Positions 7,211 to 15,581 of a stretch of 34,542 nucleotides of DNA are shown one piece after another. Position 1 is the stretch's first letter; every line of letters starts with the position of its first letter. The notes below the pieces were generated by a model. It saw only the letters and a list, made by a program, of their open reading frames with translations. It did no database searches and had not been told where the DNA came from. The stretch is from Lachnospira sp. UBA4346 (lineage in GTDB: Bacteria > Bacillota > Clostridia > Lachnospirales > Lachnospiraceae): NCBI GenBank assembly GCA_002394205.1, contig DGTC01000014.1, positions 1 to 34,542 of the forward strand. Reading direction: 5' to 3'. The position numbers and the translations under genes are program-made.

Positions 7211-8575
7211 ATGGTACATCAGTATAAAAATAACGGTTACAATATCGTATTAGATGTGAACAGTGGTTCTGTCCATGTTGTAGATGATATTGTATATGAT
7301 ATTATTTCGTTATATGAAAAACATTCAGTAACAGAAATTATTGATTTATTAGAGGATAAGTATCCGGATTACAGCGTGAAGGAGGCTTATTCAGAGATTA
7401 CAGAATTAAAGGAAGCAGGTCAGTTATTTACAGAAGATATTTATGAACCATATATTGATTCCTTTAAAGACAGACCGACAGTTGTTAAGGCACTTTGTTT
7501 ACATATTGCACATGATTGTAACCTTGCATGCAAATATTGTTTTGCAGAAGAAGGCGAATATCATGGCAGACGTGCATTAATGAGCTTTGAAGTTGGTAAG
7601 AAGGCGTTAGATTTCCTGGTTGCGAATTCCGGTTCTAGAAGAAACTTAGAAGTAGACTTCTTTGGTGGAGAGCCGACGATGAATTTCGAGGTTGTTAAGC
7701 AGCTTGTTGAATATGGAAGAAGTCTTGAAGAAACACATAATAAGAAGTTCCGTTTTACATTGACAACAAACGGTATCTTATTAAATGATGAGATTCTTGA
7801 ATTTGCGAATAAAGAAATGGGCAATATCGTATTAAGTATTGACGGTCGTAAGGAAGTAAATGATTTCATGCGTCCGACAAGAAATGATCACGGTAGTTCT
7901 TATGATATTATTATGCCAAAGTTTAAGAAGGTTGCAGAGAGCAGACATCAGAATAATTATTATGTAAGAGGTACATTTACACATCATAATCTGGATTTTG
8001 CAAAGGATGTATTACATCTTGCAGATGAGGGCTTTGAACAGATTTCTGTAGAGCCTGTTGTAGCACCTCCAACAGAGGATTATGCGATTCGAGAGGAAGA
8101 TATTCCTACGATTTTAGAGCAGTATGATTTCCTTGCAAAGGAATTGATTAAGAGAAAGAAAGCCGGTAATGGCTTTAACTTCTTCCATTTTATGATTGAT
8201 TTAAATGGAGGTCCTTGTGTGGCAAAGAGATTATCGGGTTGTGGTTCAGGTTGTGAATATCTGGCTGTGACACCATGGGGAGATTTCTATCCTTGTCACC
8301 AGTTCGTGGGAAATGAAGATTTCCTTATGGGGAACGTAGATGAAGGAATTCTTCGCACAGATATTCGTGATGAATTCAAGAGTTGTAACGTATATGCGAA
8401 AGAAAAATGTAAAAATTGTTTTGCAAAGTTCTACTGTAGTGGTGGTTGCGCAGCAAATTCATATAATTTCCATGGTAATATCAATGATGCTTATGACATC
8501 GGATGTGAGCTTCAGAAAAAGAGAATTGAATGTGCGATTATGATTAAGGCAGCTATGGCAAACAATGAAGAATAA
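7211..8575 (+). CDS. scfB: SCIFF peptide maturase, radical SAM/SPASM thioether synthase
   Basis: This cytoplasmic radical SAM enzyme installs Cys-to-Thr thioether links in ScfA. ATG 7211 is chosen (454 aa) because ATGAGG ends 5 nt upstream and MVHQYKNNGYNIVLD is the expected family N-terminus; a GTG at 7166 would add 15 residues without a good ribosome binding site. Residues 1-90 form the peptide-binding RRE-like domain. The radical SAM [4Fe-4S] motif is CNLACKYC with Cys103, 107 and 110, followed by FFGGEP (150-155). The C-terminal SPASM/auxiliary-cluster domain carries Cys336, 344, 348, 362, 392, 400, 403, 409, 413 and 432, including CKNCFAKFYCSGGC, enough for two auxiliary clusters. secDF begins 29 nt after its stop, so the two are probably co-transcribed. 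Confidence 0.97.
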   Translation: MVHQYKNNGYNIVLDVNSGSVHVVDDIVYDIISLYEKHSVTEIIDLLEDKYPDYSVKEAYSEITELKEAGQLFTEDIYEPYIDSFKDRPTVVKALCLHIAHDCNLACKYCFAEEGEYHGRRALMSFEVGKKALDFLVANSGSRRNLEVDFFGGEPTMNFEVVKQLVEYGRSLEETHNKKFRFTLTTNGILLNDEILEFANKEMGNIVLSIDGRKEVNDFMRPTRNDHGSSYDIIMPKFKKVAESRHQNNYYVRGTFTHHNLDFAKDVLHLADEGFEQISVEPVVAPPTEDYAIREEDIPTILEQYDFLAKELIKRKKAGNGFNFFHFMIDLNGGPCVAKRLSGCGSGCEYLAVTPWGDFYPCHQFVGNEDFLMGNVDEGILRTDIRDEFKSCNVYAKEKCKNCFAKFYCSGGCAANSYNFHGNINDAYDIGCELQKKRIECAIMIKAAMANNEE

Positions 8576-8604
8576 TATCTAATGTGAAGGGAGATTTACA
8601 GGCA

Positions 8605-10839
8605 ATGAAGTACGACTTGAAGAAAAAAATATGTTATTCAGTCATTATCGTTGCAATGCTGGTTGGATTTACACTGATTGCAGTATTTGGTGTGGATGCA
8701 AACGGTTCGGGTAGTGCAAAAGACATTAATTTAGGTTTGGACTTAGCAGGTGGTGTAAGTATTACATACGAAGCAGAAGAAGGAAGTCCAAGCACACAGG
8801 ACATGCAGGATACCATCTATAAGCTGGAAAAGCGAGTAGAGGGTAAGAGTACAGAATCACAGGTATATCAGGCAGGAGATAACAGAATTACGGTTGAAAT
8901 TCCGGGTGTTACAGATGCCAATGCAATTTTAGAGGAACTTGGTACACCGGGTTCTTTGGGATTTGTGGATTCTACGAACTATTCAGCATGGTCAAGCGGT
9001 GAAGATTATGTGACACTTTTAACAGGTTCAGATGTTAAGACAGCACAGGCTTATACAGATACATCTTCAAATTCTTCATCATCATATGGTGTTCAGTTGA
9101 CATTTACAGATGATGGAGCAAAGAAGTTTGAAGATGCAACAGCAGCCAATGTAGGAAATATTATTTATATCTTATATGATGGTGAAGTAGTTAGTGCACC
9201 TAGAGTTGAAACAACAATTTCAGGTGGTACAGCTTCTATTACAAATATGGAATCATTTGAATCCGCAGATACACTTGCAACGTATGTACGTATCGGCTCA
9301 ATTCCTTTGACATTAAAGGAAGTTAGCTCTAATATCGTGGGCGCACAGTTGGGTAGAGATGCAATTCGTACAAGTCTTTATGCAGCTGCATTAGGTCTTG
9401 TTGTTCTTTGTATCTTTATGATTATTGTGTACAGAGTGCCGGGTGTGGTTGCAACATTTGCATTATGGATTTATACAACACTTGTATTGATTCTTGTCAG
9501 TGTTTATGATCTTACATTGACATTGCCAGGTATCGCAGGTATTATCCTTGGTATTGGTATGGCAGTAGATGCGAATGTCGTTATTTACTCACGTATCCGT
9601 GAAGAATTAGGAACTGGCAGAGGCGTTGAAAATGCGATTAAAGCTGGTTACGAGAAAGCAACATCAGCGATTGTTGATGGTAATGTTACAACATTGATTG
9701 CAGCAGCAGTTCTTTATATCTTTGGTTCAGGCCCGATTAAGGGATTTGCAACAACACTTGCAGTTGGTATTGTTGTATCTATGTTTACAGCACTTGTTAT
9801 TACACGTGTGATTATGAAGCTGTTCTACAACTTTGGCTTCAAGGATGCAAAGTGGTATGGTAAGACAGTTCATAAGAAGACATTTAATGTTCTTGGAATT
9901 CGTAAGATTTGTTTTATTGCATCAGTAGTTGTAATTCTTGCCGGTTTTGCAGGAATGGCAGGTTTCAATGCATCAGGCAATCGTATTTTGAATTTCAGTT
10001 TGGAATTTGTCGGTGGTACAACAACAACATTTACATTTGATAAAGAATACTCACAGCAGGAAATTGAAAATGATATTATTCCTGTAATTGAAAAAGCAAC
10101 AGGTGTATCATCTGTACAGCAGCAGAAGGTTCAGAACAGCACAAAGGTTTCCTTTAAGACAACTGATCTTACATTAGAGCAGAGAGAACAGATGGAAGAA
10201 AGTGTTAAGAAGGACTTCCCAATTCAGGATGGCAGTATTGTAGAATCTGATACAATCAGTTCATCAGTGAGTGCAACAACAAAGCGTGATGCGGTTGTAT
10301 CTGTTGTTATTGCAACAATCTGTATGCTTCTTTATATCTGGTTCAGATTTAGAGATATTAAGTTTGCAGCTGCAGCTGTTGTAGCTTTATTACATGATGT
10401 GTTGGTAGTACTTGCATTCTATGCACTTGCAAGAGTTCAGGTTGGTACAACATTTATCGCATGTATGCTTACAATTGTAGGTTACTCAATCAATGCAACA
10501 ATTATTATCTTTGACCGTATCAGAGAACAGTTAAAATCAGCAAATTCAAAGACAAATATGACACAGCTTGTAAATGAAGCAGTAACATATACATTTACTC
10601 GTACAGTGAATACTTCATTAACAACATTCATTATGTTATTTGCATTGTTTGTATTTGGTGTAACATCTGTTAGAGAGTTTGCACTTCCATTGATGGTAGG
10701 TGTAATCTGTGGTGCTTATTCTTCTGTATGCATTACAAGTCCATTGTGGTATGTATTCGGCGGCAAGAACCGTGGCGTAGTTGAAGAAGAACGTGCAAAG
10801 ACAGAAGTGAAGCCGGATAAAGACGGCGCACAGGTGTAA
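8605..10839 (+). CDS. secDF: SecDF protein-export membrane protein (SecD-SecF fusion)
   Basis: SecDF is a proton-driven membrane chaperone of SecYEG that helps pull exported proteins across the membrane. The ATG at 8605 (744 aa) has AAGGGAG upstream at somewhat long spacing; GTG 8584 would add seven residues. The first half is SecD: an N-terminal helix, a large extracytoplasmic P1 domain rich in Thr/Ser, and helices with VDANVVIYSRIREEL, which holds the conserved Asp-Asn. The second half is SecF, starting near residue 435, with FSLEFVGGTTTTF and the signature GYSINATIIIFDRIREQL. The functional Asp and Arg (FDRIRE, TFTRTVNTS) are kept, while the usual N-D-T reads N-A-T. It lies in the scfA-scfB transcription unit; secDF beside SCIFF genes recurs in Clostridia. 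The fused form is typical of Bacillus and many clostridia. Confidence 0.96.
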   Translation: MKYDLKKKICYSVIIVAMLVGFTLIAVFGVDANGSGSAKDINLGLDLAGGVSITYEAEEGSPSTQDMQDTIYKLEKRVEGKSTESQVYQAGDNRITVEIPGVTDANAILEELGTPGSLGFVDSTNYSAWSSGEDYVTLLTGSDVKTAQAYTDTSSNSSSSYGVQLTFTDDGAKKFEDATAANVGNIIYILYDGEVVSAPRVETTISGGTASITNMESFESADTLATYVRIGSIPLTLKEVSSNIVGAQLGRDAIRTSLYAAALGLVVLCIFMIIVYRVPGVVATFALWIYTTLVLILVSVYDLTLTLPGIAGIILGIGMAVDANVVIYSRIREELGTGRGVENAIKAGYEKATSAIVDGNVTTLIAAAVLYIFGSGPIKGFATTLAVGIVVSMFTALVITRVIMKLFYNFGFKDAKWYGKTVHKKTFNVLGIRKICFIASVVVILAGFAGMAGFNASGNRILNFSLEFVGGTTTTFTFDKEYSQQEIENDIIPVIEKATGVSSVQQQKVQNSTKVSFKTTDLTLEQREQMEESVKKDFPIQDGSIVESDTISSSVSATTKRDAVVSVVIATICMLLYIWFRFRDIKFAAAAVVALLHDVLVVLAFYALARVQVGTTFIACMLTIVGYSINATIIIFDRIREQLKSANSKTNMTQLVNEAVTYTFTRTVNTSLTTFIMLFALFVFGVTSVREFALPLMVGVICGAYSSVCITSPLWYVFGGKNRGVVEEERAKTEVKPDKDGAQV

Positions 10840-10867
10840 TTTGAATGTATAACAATTACATATAGAA

Positions 10868-10910
10868 GAAAGAAGGTACGTTGTGCAATGCATGACGTAC
10901 TTTCTTTTAT
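10868..10910 (+). terminator. Intrinsic terminator after secDF
   Basis: A roughly 14-bp stem with G-U pairs (10868-10881 with 10895-10908) and a 13-nt loop, ending in a T-rich 3' arm. It closes the scfA-scfB-secDF unit. The remaining sequence to 11037 contains no gene or convincing promoter. Confidence 0.7.
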
Positions 10911-11037
10911 ACTATGGAAAAGAAAGTTCCTGTAATATCGAAATGCTCCGAAGAGTGGGTGTTTGCTTTAGGTGTTACAAGGTACATTTTTATGTATACA
11001 GTTTGAAAATGATGTAGAGATATTAAAAGGAAATATT

Positions 11038-12762
11038 ATGATAAATAAAAGTAAATGGATGGTATATGCGAAGAAGGCGGACTTTCAGGCAATACAAAAA
11101 AAATACGGGATTGATCAGGTAATTGCAAGAATTATGCGAAACAGAGATGTAGTGTCGGATAATGAGATTGCAATGTATTTGAATGGAACGAGAGCGGTTA
11201 TGCATGATCCGCATTTGCTAAAAGATGCAGATAAGACAGTAGAAATATTAATTCGGAAAATCAAAGAAGGAAAACGAATTCGTATTATTGGGGATTATGA
11301 TATTGATGGAGTATGTTCAATTACGATTTTGTATAAGGCACTGCGTAGAGCAGGTGCAGATGTGGACTATGTTGTTCCTCACAGAATCACAGATGGTTAT
11401 GGAATTAACGAACATTTGATTGATAATGCTTATGCAGAAGGGATAGATACAATTATTACCTGCGATAACGGAATCGCGGCAATTGATCAGATTCAGTATG
11501 GAAAAGACAAAGGAATGACGATTTTGGTAACAGATCACCATGATATTCCGTTTGATTTGGATGAACAGGGAGAAAAACGATATAAACAATCCATAGCAGA
11601 TGCAATTGTTGATCCGAAGCAAGTGGACTGTTCATATCCGTTTGATAAGATATGTGGAGCAGGCGTTGCTTATAAAGTTGTTCAGATTTTATATGAAGAA
11701 TTGAAATTGCCCTACAGCGACTTAGAAGAATATATAGAACTAATGGCAATAGCAACAGTTGGTGACGTAGTGGATTTGCAGGATGAAAACCGTGTTGTTG
11801 TACGATATGGTTTAGCACATATGGCAGGAACAGCAAACAAAGGAATTCGTGCATTGGTAGATGCTTGTGAATTAAATATCAATGAATTGCGCTCGTATCA
11901 TATTGGATTTATCATTGGACCGTGTTTGAATGCCAGCGGTCGATTGGAATCGGCAAAAATGGCAGTTGAATTGCTGTTGTGTGAAGATGCTGCACAGGCA
12001 AGGATTCAGGCGGAGGAGCTTCGAGCTTTGAATGATGAACGTAAGCAAATGACAGAGGATGAGACAAAGAAGGCGATTGAGCTTGTAGAATCAACTGCGT
12101 TGATGGAAGATAATGTTTTGGTTGTTTATTTAGAGGAATGTCATGAAAGCATTGCTGGGATTATTGCAGGAAGATTGCGGGAACGCTTCTATAAGCCGAC
12201 ATTTGTTATTACCAAAGCAGAAGATGGGGCGAAAGGTTCAGGGCGTTCCATTGAAGGGTATAATATGTTTGAAGAAATTTCAAAATGCGCAAGTTTGCTT
12301 ACAAAGTTTGGCGGACATCCTATGGCGGCTGGTTTATCTCTTCCGATAGAACATGTTGATGCATTTCGTAAAATGCTCAACCGACAGCAGACGTTAACGG
12401 AAAAAGAATTGCAGCCGGTGGTCTGGATTGATGTTCCAATGCCGGTAGGTTATGTGACAATGCCGTTAATTGAACAGCTGAAAGTGTTAGAACCGTTTGG
12501 CAAAGCAAATGAAAAGCCAATATTTGCAGATAAAAACCTCACAGTACTTACAACACAACTTATCGGAAAGAATCAGAATGTGTTAAAAATGCGATTGGAA
12601 AGCGAACGGGGATATGTGATTGATGCGATTATGTTTAAAGTAACAGAAGAAATGCTGCCGTTGGTTAAAACAAAGATTTCTATTGTTTACTACCCGTCAA
12701 TTAATGAATATAAAGGAAATAAAAATGTACAATTTGTTGTGCAGGAATGGCAGTATTCATAA
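11038..12762 (+). CDS. recJ: Single-stranded-DNA-specific exonuclease RecJ
   Basis: A cytoplasmic 5'-3' ssDNA exonuclease of the DHH superfamily used in recombination and repair. ATG 11038 follows AAAAGGA by about 6 nt and gives 574 aa, the usual core length; a start at 10972 would add 22 unrelated residues. Metal-binding motifs appear in order: GDYDIDG, TCDNG, TDHHD (the DHH motif) and AIATVGDVVDL. The DHHA1 domain has the GSGRS and GGHPMAAGLS motifs, followed by the C-terminal OB-like domain. The start lies 128 nt downstream of the secDF terminator, and the gene ends 9 nt before the promoter of the lipoprotein gene, so it looks like a single-gene unit. Confidence 0.95.
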   Translation: MINKSKWMVYAKKADFQAIQKKYGIDQVIARIMRNRDVVSDNEIAMYLNGTRAVMHDPHLLKDADKTVEILIRKIKEGKRIRIIGDYDIDGVCSITILYKALRRAGADVDYVVPHRITDGYGINEHLIDNAYAEGIDTIITCDNGIAAIDQIQYGKDKGMTILVTDHHDIPFDLDEQGEKRYKQSIADAIVDPKQVDCSYPFDKICGAGVAYKVVQILYEELKLPYSDLEEYIELMAIATVGDVVDLQDENRVVVRYGLAHMAGTANKGIRALVDACELNINELRSYHIGFIIGPCLNASGRLESAKMAVELLLCEDAAQARIQAEELRALNDERKQMTEDETKKAIELVESTALMEDNVLVVYLEECHESIAGIIAGRLRERFYKPTFVITKAEDGAKGSGRSIEGYNMFEEISKCASLLTKFGGHPMAAGLSLPIEHVDAFRKMLNRQQTLTEKELQPVVWIDVPMPVGYVTMPLIEQLKVLEPFGKANEKPIFADKNLTVLTTQLIGKNQNVLKMRLESERGYVIDAIMFKVTEEMLPLVKTKISIVYYPSINEYKGNKNVQFVVQEWQYS

Positions 12763-12770
12763 CATTTTCT

Positions 12771-12799
12771 TTGCTATTGGAACTTGAATATGATATGAT
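12771..12799 (+). promoter_or_regulatory. Promoter of the substrate-binding lipoprotein
   Basis: TTGCTA (12771-12776), 17 bp, TATGAT (12794-12799) preceded by TGA (extended -10). Confidence 0.65.
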
Positions 12800-12843
12800 A
12801 AATAAGTTAGTTATAAACAAAAAGAGGAAAAGGGAGAATGAAA

Positions 12844-13872
12844 ATGAGTTTATTCAGAAAAATGGCAGCAGCCTCAGTTGCAGTTGTATTAGCGGTTGCA
12901 TCATTTACCGGCTGTGGCAGCGGTAAACAGGAAGCAGAACAGCAGACGACACCGGAAACAAGTACGGTTGCATATGAGAAGCAGAATATTGAGGTGGCAG
13001 CGTTAAAGGGACCGACAGCGATAGGTATGGTTCAGATTATGGATAATGCAAAGAAAGGCGAAGCAGGAAATAATTATAATTTCCATATTGAAGCGGCGGC
13101 GGATGCATTTACGGCTGATCTTATCAAAGGAGATATTCAGATTGCAGCACTTCCATGTAATGCAGCTGCGACATTATACAATAAGAGCAATGGAAAGATT
13201 CAGATTCTTGGTATCAATACGCTTGGTGTATTATCTATTTTAGATACAGGAGATTCCGTTCAGAGTGTGGCTGATTTAAAGGGAAAGACGATTTATGCAA
13301 CAGGAAAAGGTACAACACCGGAATATACACTGCGTTATCTGTTAAAGTCAGCGGGGATTGATCCGGATACTGATGTAACAATTGAATTCAAATCAGAAGG
13401 TGCAGAGGTGGCAGCAGTTCTTGCACAGAGTGAGACAGAAGCAGTAGCGATGCTTCCACAGCCCTATGTAACAACAGTTCTTATGCAGAATCAGAAAGCA
13501 AGAATTGCATTAGATGTTACAAGAGAATGGGAGAAGCTGGCAGGCAAAGACAGTACGGTTGTAACAGGTGTTGTGGTGGTTAATACAGAATATTATAAGA
13601 ATCACAAGGATGCAGTGGATGTGTTTGCAAAGGAATATGCACAGTCTGTTTCTTATGTAAATGCAAATGTAGATGCGGCAGCGGAATTGGTTGAGTCTTT
13701 TGATATTTTCAAGGCGGCAGTTGCAAAGAAGGCAATTCCAAATTGTAACATTACATTTATTCAGGGCAGTGAAATGAAGACAAAGGTTAATAATTACTTA
13801 AAGGTATTATTTGACGCGAATCCAAATGCAGTTGGCGGTTCATTGCCGGATGATGCATTTTATATAAACTAA
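12844..13872 (+). CDS. Orphan lipoprotein, NitT/TauT-type (NMT1-like) ABC substrate-binding protein
   Basis: A secreted, lipid-anchored solute receptor. From ATG 12844 (AGGGAG ends 7 nt upstream; ATG 12838 is only 1 nt from it) the product is 342 aa. It has a signal peptide and a lipobox ending at Cys24 (SFTGC), followed by a Gln/Glu/Thr-rich linker to about residue 45. The mature part resembles type II periplasmic binding proteins of the NMT1/SsuA/ThiY group. It contains a KGPTAIGMVQ ligand-site segment, GDIQIAALPCNAA, DLKGKTIYATGKGTTPEY and a domain-crossover region near VAMLPQPYVTT. No permease or ATPase lies beside it, so its transporter would be encoded elsewhere. It has its own promoter and a hairpin downstream. 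The ligand (aromatic sulfonate, nitrate, pyrimidine precursor or other) cannot be told from the sequence. Confidence 0.88.
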   Translation: MSLFRKMAAASVAVVLAVASFTGCGSGKQEAEQQTTPETSTVAYEKQNIEVAALKGPTAIGMVQIMDNAKKGEAGNNYNFHIEAAADAFTADLIKGDIQIAALPCNAAATLYNKSNGKIQILGINTLGVLSILDTGDSVQSVADLKGKTIYATGKGTTPEYTLRYLLKSAGIDPDTDVTIEFKSEGAEVAAVLAQSETEAVAMLPQPYVTTVLMQNQKARIALDVTREWEKLAGKDSTVVTGVVVVNTEYYKNHKDAVDVFAKEYAQSVSYVNANVDAAAELVESFDIFKAAVAKKAIPNCNITFIQGSEMKTKVNNYLKVLFDANPNAVGGSLPDDAFYIN

Positions 13873-13943
13873 AGTTTATAATTCACTGAAGTATTGAGAA
13901 TAAAGAATATTAGAAAGAAAAATCAGTGAGAAGTGACGGAAGA

Positions 13944-13970
13944 GGACTGTGTATATGCACAGTCCGTTCT
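13944..13970 (+). terminator. Terminator-like hairpin after the lipoprotein gene
   Basis: A perfect 8-bp GGACTGTG/CACAGTCC stem (13944-13951 with 13958-13965) and a 6-nt loop. The tail GTTCT is poor in T, so termination is plausible but weaker than at other sites. Confidence 0.55.
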
Positions 13971-14010
13971 TTGCGCAAATCATATTTTGTAAATTAGGAA
14001 GGAAGAGAAG

Positions 14011-15540
14011 ATGACGGAGTTGATAAACGCATGGGAACAAATAAAACAAAATCAATCGGTGCGTTCTAATTTGAGTGAAATCCGCCGGCAAATCAAACAG
14101 GAAGAGACATTTGATGCGTGGATAACAATTTTTGATAAAGAGTATTCTTTGGTCATTGCTTTATTGCAAAATGAAGATGCAAAGACAAGAAAAAATGCAG
14201 CTCTGTTATTAGGAGACAGCGCAGATGGAGTCTATTTTGGCGCAGAGATTGGAAAAGAGATTTTAGAGGCTTTAAAAACAGCATATGAGAATGAAAAGAC
14301 GTTGTTTGTAAAGAGTTCTTATCTTCAGGCATTTACAGATTATGATTATCGTGAATATTTAGCATGGTTACATAAAGAACATCAGAGATTGTTAAATTTT
14401 ACACAAAATAGCGAAAAACAGAAGCATATTCATGAACAAATTCATATGATATCGCATTTGATATTGCAAATGGAAGGTAATAAGAAGCATCTGTTTTGTG
14501 GAGAACACATTTTATCGGATTATGTGTTGGTATGCGATCGCACACAAATTGATTATGTGGCAGAACAGATACAGGAAACACTTGGTGTTGATTGTAAGAC
14601 ATTTTCGGCAGGTGTTATGTTACAGACAGACCGATTAGAAGATTTGCTTTCGATTCGAATTTATCATGATTTATTTTATAGGATTCGTCATATGACTTCA
14701 CTTGAGGCGGATGCAGCACAGGCAGCTAAGACGATTCTACAGGCTGGTTTTCTGCAATTTTTAGAGGAACGGCATCAGAATGTGGAACGTACACCGTATA
14801 CATTTCGTGTGGAACTTAAGTCAAAAGAAGCGGATAAGCATGCGAAATTCATGCAGAAATTTATTATGGAACTGGAGCATCAAAGCAAAGGAAAACTTGT
14901 AAACAGCATATCTTCTTATGAAGTAGAACTTCGTTTGATTGAAAATAAAAATGGTGGATTTAACTGTCTTGTTAAATTATTCACGATAAAAGATGAGCGG
15001 TTTGCATATAGAAAAGAGAGTATCGCAACGAGTATGAAACCGGTGCATGCAGCATTGGCGGTATCACTTGCCAGCCCTTATATGAAGAAGGATGCACAGG
15101 TATTAGATCCATTTTGTGGTGTGGCGACACTTCTGATTGAACGTCACAAAAAAGTTCAGGCGAATACAACTTATGGAATTGATGTGTTTCAGGAAGCAAT
15201 TGAAAAAGCAAAAATGAATGTAGAAGCCGCAGGACAAATCGTACATTTTATCCAGAAAGATTTCTTTGATTTTACGCATACATATCTGTTTGATGAAGTG
15301 ATTACAGATATGCCGTTTGTAACGAAAAATCGCTCAGAGCAGGAAATATATCAGATTTATGTACGATTTTTTGCACAGATTCCACGATATTTAAAGGAAG
15401 ATTCCGTGGTAATTCTGTATACACACAACAGAGAATGGGTTGAGAAATTATATCATAAAAATTTTGAGAAATTGGAACATTTCAGAATTCTTGAAAAGGC
15501 CGGAACAGATTTATATATTTTAAAAAAGAAGTTGAAATAA
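14011..15540 (+). CDS. HEAT-like/THUMP-like protein with C-terminal RNA N2-guanine-type methyltransferase domain
   Basis: I do not recognise a named gene. The 509-aa product has three parts. Residues 1-150 are alpha-helical and HEAT-like (for example LLQNEDAKTRKNAALLLGDS, 51-70). Residues 160-345 look like a degenerate THUMP/ferredoxin-like RNA-binding region ending in FAYRKES. The C-terminal Rossmann methyltransferase domain has SAM motif I as LDPFCGVATLLIER (365-378), an acidic residue after GID (389-391), and the catalytic motif TDMPF (432-436) in place of NPPY. The D-x-P-F form resembles the tRNA m2G methyltransferases of the TrmN/Trm14 group, so an RNA guanine-N2 target is the best guess. 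AGGAAGGA precedes the ATG. It heads a long co-directional gene run, 41 nt before ftsK. Confidence 0.8.
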   Translation: MTELINAWEQIKQNQSVRSNLSEIRRQIKQEETFDAWITIFDKEYSLVIALLQNEDAKTRKNAALLLGDSADGVYFGAEIGKEILEALKTAYENEKTLFVKSSYLQAFTDYDYREYLAWLHKEHQRLLNFTQNSEKQKHIHEQIHMISHLILQMEGNKKHLFCGEHILSDYVLVCDRTQIDYVAEQIQETLGVDCKTFSAGVMLQTDRLEDLLSIRIYHDLFYRIRHMTSLEADAAQAAKTILQAGFLQFLEERHQNVERTPYTFRVELKSKEADKHAKFMQKFIMELEHQSKGKLVNSISSYEVELRLIENKNGGFNCLVKLFTIKDERFAYRKESIATSMKPVHAALAVSLASPYMKKDAQVLDPFCGVATLLIERHKKVQANTTYGIDVFQEAIEKAKMNVEAAGQIVHFIQKDFFDFTHTYLFDEVITDMPFVTKNRSEQEIYQIYVRFFAQIPRYLKEDSVVILYTHNREWVEKLYHKNFEKLEHFRILEKAGTDLYILKKKLK

Positions 15541-15581
15541 GGCAGAAATGTTATATGAAAGAAAGTTAAATGGAGGTAGGA

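Noticed and set aside
10972..11037. N-terminal extension of RecJ from position 10972
   Set aside because: No ribosome binding site and no family similarity; ATG 11038 has AAAAGGA upstream.
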